64,000 nucleotides of DNA, taken from assembly GCA_017654935.2 (NCBI GenBank), contig CM065704.1:26109928-26173927 (forward strand), read 5' to 3'. Source of the stretch: Phymorhynchus buccinoides (lineage: Eukaryota > Mollusca > Gastropoda > Neogastropoda > Raphitomidae). Positions 31,801 to 39,274 of the stretch are shown here, piece by piece (position 1 is the first letter of the stretch; every line of letters starts with the position of its first letter). Under the pieces are notes generated by a model. It did not search any database. It saw only the letters and a program-made list of their open reading frames with translations, and was not told the origin of the DNA. The position numbers and the translations under genes were made by a program.

Positions 31801-32718
31801 AATACTCCACGTTCAGACCGTAAGGCCTAGTGCAGAGTGAGAGGGAAAATCGTGTACTCAGGTTTGAACTTGGGTTTATTTGACACGAGGCAAACGCGTT
31901 ACCTCTGTGCCACTCTACACAATGTGTGCATGTTTGTGTATACAGGATGGGTGGGGGTGGTGTTAGAATTGCATGTCTATCATCTTGTTTTACCATAATC
32001 TGCCATCAATATTGGCAGAAATGTTTGATTATATAAGACCGTGGTTCTGGATGACAAGATGGACAATCGTGAAGACTCTTTCTATCAGCTTGACCAATCC
32101 TGATTTCAGGAGCATGCCTGAACTACTTTCACCCATGCAAAGGGGACACATCACCTTTAGGCAATATAGGTTAGGTTAGGTTAGGTACATTATAGTCACA
32201 GAGGCATCTCTGTGAAATTTGGGTTGCTCCCACCTGGAGAGCGCGTCACAGCCAGAGGCGCACCACCCTTTTTTTTTTGGGGGGGGCATCCGATTTTTGT
32301 GTGACTGATGAGGAGGGGGGTAAATTTTGACCAAATGACAACTTTTTCGTTGCCACTGGGTTCAACGTGTGCTAAGTGCATGGGCACATGGGATCTCGGT
32401 TTATCGTCTTATCCGAAAGACTCCATGTTCAGACCACAAGGCCTAGAGCAAAGTGAGAGGAAAAATCCCCTGTACCCAGGTTCGAACTCGAGTTTACTTG
32501 ACACCAAGCGAACGCACTACCACTGTGCCACTCTACACTCTATATATGATCACCGTACAAAGGTTGAAGAATAGCAATATAGCACCTAACAAAATGTGAC
32601 GTATTTCTTGATACCGACCCTGACGTTCTGCCTGGCCATGGAGTCCATGTCACACCAGCAGTACTTGGAGTTGCGCAGAACGTGCTGCCTGTCTTTGTAC
32701 ACCTCTAGAACGGTCTCT
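25767..32718 (-). CDS. 3' part of an unrecognised cellular gene, five exons
   Basis: Five minus-strand exons join in phase: 32718-32615, 30328-30228, 28740-28576, 27102-27032 and 25875-25767 (stop TAG at 25767-25769). Each boundary has AG acceptors and GT donors, and codon phases carry over exactly (1+2 at the first junction, 0 at the next two, 2+1 at the last). The product's last ~182 residues include V-L-E-V-Y-K-D-R-Q-H-V-L-R, A-F-S-Q-H-I-P-F-S-V-E-L, H-P-W-D-P-Q-D-E-C, R-Y-H-T-F-Q-P-Y-Y-S-D and Y-F-R-R-Q-A-S. A coiled coil (K-E-K-Y-E-A-E-I-K-R-L-Q-Q-Q-I-S-E-L-E) and a Ser/Pro tail follow. No frameshifts or stops, unlike the transposons around it. I do not recognise the family. Upstream exons must lie beyond 32718 but were not found. 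Confidence 0.82.
26245..26350. repeat. CA-rich patch and dispersed-repeat fragment with AAAGCGC
   Basis: Contains TATACGGCGCTGAATCTTGA followed by a CAAATCAAAGCGC stretch and CA repeats. A related arrangement (TAGCGCTTTTTATCGAGCA then AAAGCGCTTTACAA) is at 33240-33275. Probably pieces of one repeat family within and outside the gene's introns. Confidence 0.4.
26465..26590 (-). pseudogene. LINE ORF2 C-terminal fragment
   Basis: On the minus strand it encodes F-F-A-V-S-G-P-T-S-W-N-K-L-P-L-S-L-R then a short spacer and F-K-S-N-L, the typical last segment of CR1-like reverse transcriptase proteins. The copy is only about 40 codons and sits in an intron. Confidence 0.65.
26735..26915. repeat. Tandem repeat of ATCATGTAGTTTGATCTC, about 45-60 bp period
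   Basis: Four imperfect units with CTTTGAACACA, an A-run, CATCATGTAGTTTGATC and TCTTTTAC. Intronic and non-coding. Confidence 0.7.
27032..27102 (-). CDS. Penultimate exon of the unrecognised gene
   Basis: 71 bases with acceptor TTTGTTGCAG and donor AG|GTAAGC. It encodes Y-T-L-N-T-I-A-Q-I-S-K-H and the start of the coiled coil E-V-K-E-K-Y-E-A-E-I-K. It begins in phase 0 and leaves two bases for the last exon. Confidence 0.85.
27848..28065. mobile_element. piggyBac-type MITE, TTAA-flanked
   Basis: TTAA (27848-27851) then CCCCTTGACTGCCA. The other end is TGGCAGTCAAGGGA then TTAA (28062-28065). TIRs match at 13 of 14 positions. The interior of about 180 bp has no ORF. TTAACCCTTTGACTGCCGT, nearly the same terminus, recurs at about 45389 and (inverted) about 56870-56884, so the family is dispersed. 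The host site is an intron of the minus-strand gene. Confidence 0.78.
28576..28740 (-). CDS. Exon of the unrecognised gene (55 codons)
   Basis: 165 bases, phase 0 at both ends, acceptor GTTCGCACAG and donor CAG|GTAAGA. It encodes C-E-V-Q-E-Y-V-V-E-L-T-I-H-P, then G-L-G-R-Y-H-T-F-Q-P-Y-Y-S-D and V-Y-F-R-R-Q-A-S-V-V-Q. Codon usage is G/C-rich at third positions, unlike the surrounding introns. A weaker partial copy of the boundary CTTCCTGGAAGGTGTAGTATTT lies nearby at about 28495. Confidence 0.9.
28780..29032. mobile_element. MITE with CGGACTATAAGG-type termini
   Basis: Starts ACCATATTTTTCGGACTATA and ends TATAGTCTGAAACATACGGT, inverted relative to each other. Inside are two copies of an approximately 90-bp unit (ATAAGGCGCACCCCCCCAG then TTTTATACCAAA and TAGTTCCTTxCTAAATTACT). 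Related termini occur at 46318, 46614, 50213, 52344, 54964, 55634 and 55945. Confidence 0.75.
29325..29547 (-). mobile_element. tRNA-derived SINE, copy 2
   Basis: Same family and orientation as the copy at 10505-10748. Box A is at 29526-29537 and box B at 29472-29482 on the minus strand, and the body matches closely. It lies in an intron of the minus-strand gene, in the same sense as the gene. Confidence 0.88.
29749..30169. mobile_element. hAT-like MITE with AGGGCTGCCTACCC termini
   Basis: CAGGGCTGCCTACCCC at 29749 and GGGTAGGCAGCCCT ending near 30169 form a 14-bp TIR. Internal sequence repeats CCAGGGACA several times (29777, 29799, 29819, 30077, 30105). No ORF. CTATC occurs on both flanks, but an 8-bp target duplication is not clear. 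Confidence 0.65.
30228..30328 (-). CDS. Exon of the unrecognised gene (33 codons)
   Basis: 101 bases with acceptor GGTTTTCAG and donor CCA|GTAAGT. Two leading bases complete a Val codon with the exon above. It encodes F-T-A-A-F-S-Q-H-I-P-F-S-V-E-L-K-D-E and E-D-F-W-G-E-R-P-E-N-G-P. It ends in phase 0, matching the next exon. Confidence 0.85.
30420..30900. other. Unclassified GC-richer intron segment
   Basis: Moderately GC-rich with several short open frames but no recognisable domain. It runs into the SINE that starts at about 30905, so it could be an older dispersed repeat. Confidence 0.3.
30905..31258 (-). mobile_element. tRNA-derived SINE of a second family
   Basis: The minus-strand head has box A TGGTGTAGTGG (31237-31247) and box B GGTTCGAATCC (31193-31203), then a body of about 250 bp ending in a CAT-rich tail (ATGATGATGATG on the plus strand near 30920). 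Boxes, body and simple-repeat tail are the three parts of a full-length SINE. Confidence 0.85.
31593..31935 (-). mobile_element. Third-family tRNA-like SINE, copy 1
   Basis: Aligns with the copy at 32190-32545 through CACAGAGGCGTCTCTGTGAA, GGGTTGCTCCCACCTGGAGA, GACCAAATGACAACTTTTT and the CACTCTACAC end. Its box B is decayed (GGTTTGAAC on the plus strand at 31861). Confidence 0.75.
32166..32190 (+). repeat. Short GGTTA array
   Basis: ATAGGTTAGGTTAGGTTAGG, about four TTAGG units, immediately before the second SINE copy. Too short for a telomere; probably a SINE tail or target-site microsatellite. Confidence 0.7.
32190..32545 (-). mobile_element. Third-family tRNA-like SINE, copy 2
   Basis: On the minus strand box A is TGGCACAGTGG (32520-32530) and box B GTTCGAACC (32479-32487), at tRNA-like spacing. 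The body matches copy 1. The inner end is CACAGAGGCATCTCTGTGAA, itself a short inverted repeat. It sits within 70 bases of an exon donor. Confidence 0.82.
32615..32718 (-). CDS. Most upstream visible exon of the unrecognised gene
   Basis: 104 bases with acceptor CCCTGTTACAG and the donor read as G|GTATCA. It encodes E-T-V-L-E-V-Y-K-D-R-Q-H-V-L-R-N and W-C-D-M-D-S-M-A-R-Q-N-V-R-V. The donor was chosen because it leaves one base, which matches the two-base lead of the next exon. The non-canonical +4 to +6 positions (TCA) make this the least certain boundary. The preceding exon was not found. Confidence 0.75.
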
Positions 32719-33284
32719 CTGTAACAGGGAACAAAAAAAGGATTTCTGAATGCAAAAAAAATTCTATGATTAAAGGGAAGTGTCTCTATGCATCTATGCA
32801 GCTCAAATATTCGCTTCTGTTCTGTTTTGTTTTCGTTTGTATTATTACGTATGTATATGCGCACCCCCCACCCTCTTGCATTTATTCCGCCCAAAACTGC
32901 CCTTCCGGAAGTTACCTGTGTATTCAAGCCGCCCCAAAACGCCCTCGCCTTCAGCTTGCCCCTACTCCGCCCTCCGCCCTCAGCCCGCCCCCACCTTGCC
33001 CCCACTCTGAGACTCCCTCTGATGGCGTTTTCATGACGCATTAAGTTCTGGCTTGTTATACACACACTATGAAGAAGCTTCTCACTTGCAATGATGTGAT
33101 AGTCACTATGTGGCGCTCTGTGTGCTTCAAAAGACAAGATTTTCCTGAAAATGTTTAAAAGAATCTGAACACCAGAAGTTTTTTTAGTAACAAATGCGAA
33201 TGCAAGAGGTTAAAATAATAATAATGAACAGATATTTACATAGCGCTTTTTATCGAGCACAAAGCGCTTTACAATCAGTATTGA

Positions 33285-33735
33285 AACACTCACACACGCA
33301 CAACAGACACACACGCAAAACAGACACACACGCACGTACGTGCACGCACGAGCGTGAACGCGTTCTTGCACACAGACATACACACACATTTCATCAAACA
33401 CACAGAAAACACATTATCACTGAAACGCACAAACTTACTCAAGCATACACTTGTACAAACACGCGCACACACACACACGCACTCACATACACAAAGCACG
33501 CACGTGTACTCACACTCACGTACTCACACACTCTCCTCCCCCCCCCCCACTCTAGCGAACACAATCTCTCCTGCGCACGCATACACTCATACACATGCAA
33601 GCAGATATACCCACACAGAACACACACACCGCTCACAAATTACATACATACACATACATGCACACAAATTACATACATACAAACATACGGACATACATCG
33701 CACAATCACACACACGCACAATCACACACACCATT
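33285..33735. repeat. CA-rich microsatellite region
   Basis: Interrupted CACACA, CATACA and ACGCAC runs with a C-run at 33539-33549. Long frames on both strands here are H/T-rich low complexity. Confidence 0.9.
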
Positions 33736-34033
33736 TTTGAGTTTGAGTTTATGAAGCTCAAAACCGCTGACACTGGGTTTCAGATCAGTGCAACACAAAA
33801 CACAGCAGATTTTCACCTGGCACACAGTTTGTGTTAATTTGTTTAGTGTTGAAAACTTATAAAGAGAGACCCACTAAAACATCCAGATGACTCGCTCAAA
33901 ATCTAGACATTTATTGTGCACTGATTCTAGTGACCCCCCGATTTCAATGGACCGATGACAGAGTAGAATTAACACCGAAGGGTATCAGAATATTCACGCC
34001 TGAACATGGAAGCCGAGATACACTGTTGTTGAG

Positions 34034-34431
34034 GCACATCTGCGTGACTTCCAAAATCATCACATTTTGCAACAAAATGCACATCTGCGTGACTTCCAAA
34101 ATCATCACATTTTGCAACAAAATGCACATCTGCATGACTTCCAAAATCATCACATTTTGCAACATGCACATGTGTGTGATTTCCAAAATCATCACATTTT
34201 GCAACAAAATGCACATCTGTGTGACTTCCAAAATCATCACATTTTGCAACAAAATGCACATCTGTGTAACTTCCAAAAGCATCACATTTTGCAACAAAAT
34301 GCACATCTGTGTAACTTCCAAAATCATCACATTTTGCAACAAAATACACATCTATGTGACTTCCAAAATCATCACATTTTGCAACAAAATGCACATCTGT
34401 CTGACTTCCAAAATTATCTCATTTTGCAACA
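34034..34431. repeat. 45-bp minisatellite, nine units, open in several frames
   Basis: The unit is CATCTGTGTGACTTCCAAAA then TCATCACATTTTGCAACA and AAATGCA. Starts fall at 34037, 34082, 34127, 34169, 34214, 34259, 34304, 34349 and 34394. Eight intervals are 45 or (once) 42 bases, all multiples of three. Because the unit has no stop in several frames, frames of 122-181 codons run through it on both strands as 15-residue repeats. No start context or flanking gene supports translation. Confidence 0.88.
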
Positions 34432-34434
34432 ATA

Positions 34435-35176
34435 AAAACCCACCAAATTCTTTCAAAAACTTATGTCTTTTATAACAGAATTATGCATATTTGTGAGCAA
34501 TCCACTGAGCTCTTTCAATGGGACAGGTCGCAATTCAAAAGCGCTCCAGTTTTTGCACATTCCCTAACGCCGCGACGGGTCAGCTGCTTTGAACTGAACT
34601 CAAGCCAAGTCAAAACCGGCCTACCTGCCTACGCCGTTGATCAAAGATCAGCTGAATTTCGCAAGAGGGAAGGTGGAGGAGAAAGCCAAAGAAGAAAACT
34701 CCGAAAGTGATGTAGCTGCCTACAACGTATCGTCAAACACCCCCAACTTCACACGAGGGATTCAACACCCCCCCATCTACGCCTCCAACTACAACTGAGC
34801 TGCAGGGACAGCGTCTGTGGCGGTGGGACCCACCTTTTCCAACTGGTACCCCACCTGGGTGGGCTTTGCTCTTCCTGCTGTCTTGGTGCCTCCAGTCTGC
34901 TCTACATACTTCGGAGTGAGTTGTTACAACCCTCTCCTGTCTAGTATTGTAGGGAAATCAGAGAGACACTGCTGTCATCCAGGGGACACTGCCTAACCCC
35001 CCAAAGTAAAATTAAATTTTTTCCACTGCCCAGTTAGTCAGAAAATGTAGTCTTTCCTTTATTTGTGTCTTTTTTTTGGCTTTGATAATAAGATTTCCGG
35101 GCTCGCATTTTTGTAGCACATGTTAGATTAAACCTAGTCATTTTGTATTAGATTTATTTAGACTAGATTACCCGAC
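34435..35176. other. Spacer, then probable 5' region of the LINE ORF1
   Basis: 34435-34790 has no feature. About 34790-35176 leads straight into ORF1 and is likely the LINE 5' untranslated region, judging only from position. Confidence 0.35.
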
Positions 35177-36525
35177 ATGTCTCACGCGTCTCCGGAGAAA
35201 GGGGTTGACCCGAGTCAGCCCACAGCCATTTTACTCTCGCGATCAGATTCCGAGTCCTCCGAGAGTCTCGAATCACCAGAGTCCCCCGTTTTCACCGAAA
35301 GCCCAACAGAAAACCAAACAAGAGAAGTAGGGAACTCCACTCTCTATTACTCCCCAGAAAATGAAAATCTCATCCTAACGCCCCATCGAAAAAGACCAAG
35401 AGCCCAACGAGGCTCCCAATCGACAGACGACGACGTCGTCCATCCTAGCGGAAAAAAACCCAAAGCCCCAATAGAGCTAGAAACAGATCTGTCCTCCAAG
35501 GAGGCCCCAAAACCCCAAAGAGATAGACCCAAAGCCAGAATAAGTCTGAACATGAACGCCCAAAACCCACCAAAATCCAAATCCCCCTCGTGATCTCCCA
35601 AAGGCTCCTCCGGCCCGAGTTCCGAAGTCCCCCCCCCTCTTGGTGGGGAGGAGGAGTCCGCCGCGATGGAAACTAACCAAAACGCCGAAGTTACCTCGAT
35701 CTGGGGAGCCTCCCAGGCCTCCCCCCGACACATTGCTACAGATGAACCCCCCCCTCTCTCACAGAAAGTGGACCCCCGGCCCACTGTACAACAACAAACC
35801 AGACAAGACCGCCAAACTAGCAGAAAACGAAACAACACCCCCAACGATCTTCCGCCCGAATTTCTTAAACACCCCGTCAAAGTACAAGACCTGCGTTCCG
35901 GGCAAGCCACCCTCCGAGGCCTTGGCCCCACCACCTCTTACCAAATGTGGCAGAATACAATAGGGCCCATTCAGAGCTGTTGGTTGATCGGCTGCCAGTC
36001 AGCTAAACAGCAACAAAAATTGGCCGAGATGAAAACCGTCGCGGGCATCAACATCAGATGTACCATCCCCACCGCAACCACCGAGGGAGTCATTAAAGGG
36101 ATTCCTCTAGCGGAGAGCGTGTCTGACATGCTCCCGCATATCCCAGAGGCCAAACATGCCATAAGACTTAAAAATCGCGACGGCACAGAATCAAGAGCGA
36201 TCAAGATCACCTTCACATGCACATACCTTCCCGACTACGTCAAAATCAATGCCATGGAGTACAGGGTGCATACTTACGTAGCCCCTGTACGAAAATGCCA
36301 AAAGTGTGCCCGACTCGGACATACAGCCACTCAATGTCGCGCCGAAAAAAAGACCTGCGCCCGGTGCGCACAAACAGGACACCTCGCTGCCGAGTGCAAA
36401 TCCGCCATACGCAAATGCATAAACTGCTCTGGAGATCACTCGGCAGCGTACGCTGGATGTCCCCAGTACAAACTCCGTCTCAGAGCCAATAAGTTCCGAG
36501 GTGAGACCTTCATCCCCTATTCCGA
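35177..36525 (+). pseudogene. Jockey/I-like LINE ORF1 (gag-like) with CCHC knuckles, one in-frame TGA, 3' truncated
   Basis: Encodes the RNA-binding ORF1 protein of a non-LTR retrotransposon. ATG at 35177 opens an S/P-rich, charged N-terminus. TGA at 35591-35593 interrupts, but the same frame continues to the end. The second half has an RRM-like region (I-G-P-I-Q-S-C-W, G-I-N-I-R-C-T-I-P, V-I-K-G-I-P) from about 35940 to 36260. Three cysteine knuckles follow: C-Q-K-C-A-R-L-G-H, C-A-R-C-A-Q-T-G-H and C-I-N-C-S-G-D-H. After K-Y/K-L-R-L-R the frame runs into an ATACGA microsatellite at about 36526, so the end is not native. No ORF2 follows on this strand. The copy is truncated and carries a nonsense codon. 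Confidence 0.88.
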
Positions 36526-36766
36526 AGCAATAATACGAATACGAATACGAATGTTTTTTAATGAGGGTAAACAGATAAGCTTTCGCTTCTTTACACCATG
36601 CCCTCAAGGAGGAAAAAAACAAACCATGACTATCAAATAACAAGAAAACAAGAAACAATGCAAATAAGCAAAAATGGGGAAAAACATTAAATTTTCAAGA
36701 TCAAGCAAAAATACAAACATCATTTAACAAATTTAAATATCATAGACCACATACACATACATACAC

Positions 36767-36797
<31 letters not shown>

Positions 36798-36990
36798 CAC
36801 TAAGTACAGAAAAGAAAATACATCACAGAGTTACTTAATCCGCGGCGTACAGGAAGCAAAAACATTGTAGCAAGTATGCTCATAATTAATGCATACATGT
36901 ACTAATTACTTGTTGTAATTGTTATGAGCACGAATATTTTAGTAAGTCGTTGTTTTGCAACACCAATAGATATGGAAGTGAAATAAATAT
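36526..36990 (-). other. Likely 3' tail and UTR of the minus-strand LINE, with CA run
   Basis: An (ATACGA) microsatellite at 36526-36552 sits exactly where ORF1 breaks off, and a minus-strand reverse transcriptase ends at about 36997. The simplest reading is that the minus-strand LINE inserted here with its simple-repeat tail at 36526. A CA run lies at 36770-36800. Confidence 0.5.
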
Positions 36991-36996
36991 GATCAT

Positions 36997-38415
36997 TTAG
37001 AGCTTGTTTAAGAGGTGTTTATGGTATGTTCTCTTAAAAGATGAGACACTTGCTATATTTGTATTGATATTTTCCATATCATTCCACAGTTTGCTACCAG
37101 AGTAGGTAAGGGAGGTCATAAACAGGTTTGTTCTGGGGCGAGGAATATATATTTTACTTTTGTTTCGAATGTTAGTAATAGGAAATCGTTTGCATAAGTA
37201 GGTTGGTGTCAGTTTATGCATAATTTTGTACATGAAAACAGCTTTATTAAGGTTCAACTTAGAATCTATTGGAAGAATGCCTAGTTCCTTATAATCATTA
37301 TTTTGTAGGGAAGAAGACTTAAGAAGAACAATTTTAAGAGCGCGCTTGTAGAGTCTTTTTAGCGGCTTTAAGCAGTTTTCGCTAGCAAGATCCCAACACG
37401 TAGAAGCATAATCTATTTCGGGCTGAATATATGCATTAAAAAAGAGTTTTCGTGTATGATCATCTAGGAAATGCTTTATTCTATCAAGTTGGAATACTTT
37501 CTTAGCTATTTTTTTTACAAATGACAGAGATGTGCTTAGACCATGATAAATTGTTATCAATAGTTACACTCAGTAATTTACATGAATCTACTTCTTCAAG
37601 AAGACTGTCATAAATTTTGAGTTTAGGCAGATTATCTTTTAAGTTTTGTCTTTTTTGTCGAGTAGTTATTAACATGAATTTAGATTTACTAGGATGAATT
37701 GCCATGTTATTCTTTTCTGTCCATGTTGTAAGGTTATCTATGTCCTTTTGGAGGAAGATGCATACATTGTTTGGATTTCCATCTTTTGCGTGAAGGGTTG
37801 TATCGTCAGCAAAGAGTTCGCATTGGGATTTTAGGTGGAGGGGTAAATCATTTATATAAATTGAGAATAAGATAGGCCCTAATACCGATCCTTGGGGTAC
37901 TCCATATTTGATGGGCATAAGCGATGACATTACAAAATCTTGGGTCACTGTCTGAGTTCTATTGTTAAGGAAGTTTGCTATCAGGTTGACAGAGTTGGAA
38001 TGTAAGCCATACAAAGAAAGTTTTGTTAAAAGAAGGGTGTGATCTATAGTGTCAAAGGCTTTTGCGAAATCTACAAAAAGTGAACCAGTGAATACGTTAT
38101 TGTTAATATTAAGGTGCCATTCTTCTATAATGTTAGTGAGCATTGTGTGGCAAGAATGTTTTTTCCCTGAATCCATTTTGATTGCTGTAAAATAAGTCAT
38201 ATTTAATAAAATGAGATTGCATGTGAAGTTTGAGATGCCTTTCCAGGGGTTTTGACAGTATTGGTAGAATTGATATGGGCCGGTAATTTGAGGGATCAGA
38301 GGAATCTCCAGATTTGAAGATAGGAAGAACTTTGGCTTTTTTAACACTTTAACCTCCGATTTAATATGTGCTCCTTTTCCTTTAAGCCCCAAATTAATCT
38401 TGGAAAACAGAGCCC
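36997..38415 (-). pseudogene. CR1-like LINE reverse transcriptase, 5'-truncated, frameshifted
   Basis: Target-primed reverse transcriptase of a non-LTR element. The minus strand reads, in order: K-V-L-P-I-F-K-S-G-D and N-Y-R-P-I-S-I-L-P (about 38350-38265, one frame), then F-V-D-F-A-K-A-F-D-T-I-D-H, G-V-P-Q-G-S-V-L-G-P and L-F-A-D-D-T-T-L-H (active-site F-A-D-D). A third frame gives the C-terminal K-V-F-Q-L-D-R-I-K-H through A-Y-I-Q-P-E-I-D-Y and L-W-N-D. Frame breaks are at an A-run near 38160 and a T-run near 37508-37515. The endonuclease domain is missing. It is therefore an inactive 5'-truncated copy, inserted opposite to the ORF1 LINE. Confidence 0.88.
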
Positions 38416-39010
38416 GAACAGGGGTGTTGTGTTTAAAAAAATATTTTTAAAAAAACTACTGGATGGATTCACTTCAAATTTTCAGATTTTATGTATGAAA
38501 GAATAAAATTCAATTTGCAATGACTATTTATTACATAAATGATATTTTTGATTTTTTGATATTGCGAATTTTACTCAAATATATATATATGTTAGTAAAA
38601 TGGATGATAGACAGGGAGTACAACACCCATAATTATTATTCACTTACCTTTTTCATGCTAAGGGATCAGGCTCCCCATCTGCAATAAAAGTTATGGGTGT
38701 TGTGAGGTGTTAGTGGTCATATGCATGGATATAATTATACGCAAAAAAATTCTGATGCTGAAACGTCAAAAAATTTTGACGTAAAATTAAAAAATCATAA
38801 AAATAAAACTAATGGCCACATTCTTTTCATTTTTTGCATACATATTGATTAGTGCATGCTGTTTGTTGTGCATGGGCTAATTTGTGTATTTGAATAAACA
38901 TTTTGCCTAAAAATGCCTACTCCCTGTGTTAGTGATGCGGAAGAGAGACAGAGACACAAAACAACACAACACTCAGCTATTACTTTGGAACTCACCAGGT
39001 TTCCATGACA
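38416..39010. other. AT-rich spacer outside the verifiable palindrome
   Basis: ACAACACCCATAA (about 38619) and TTATGGGTGTTGT (about 38691) form a perfect 13-bp inverted repeat, and TATATATATA lies at 38580. This may still belong to the left palindrome arm, but the right-arm counterpart falls outside the window. Confidence 0.4.
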
Positions 39011-39274
39011 GCATTGGTTTATAATCCAAGAACAAAACAGCATCACACACAGCAGTAATTTTGGCAGAACACCACACTATATTTTTTTTTCTCAGACAGG
39101 TACTCCACAGGGGCACGTATTTGACGTTCATCTTTTCCTTCTTGTCAGCCTCTAAGTTTCACTTATTCATTCAACTCAGTATGTATATACAAAGCAACGA
39201 CAACAAGTTCAAAGTAGGAGTCCTGGGTGTCCAGTCTGGGGCATAGTCACCTAAGAAATGAGTGTGCCGGGACT

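Noticed and set aside
32166..32190. Telomeric repeat (TTAGG)
   Set aside because: Only about four units inside ordinary repeat-rich DNA; most likely a SINE-associated microsatellite.
33930..34475. 181-codon frame and several overlapping frames through the 45-bp repeat
   Set aside because: Frames are open because the repeat unit has no stop and a length divisible by three; several frames on both strands are open at once, with no gene context.
36997..38415. Possibility that the minus-strand RT belongs to the same element as ORF1 at 35177
   Set aside because: They are on opposite strands with a simple-repeat junction between them, and the types look different (CR1-like versus Jockey/I-like).
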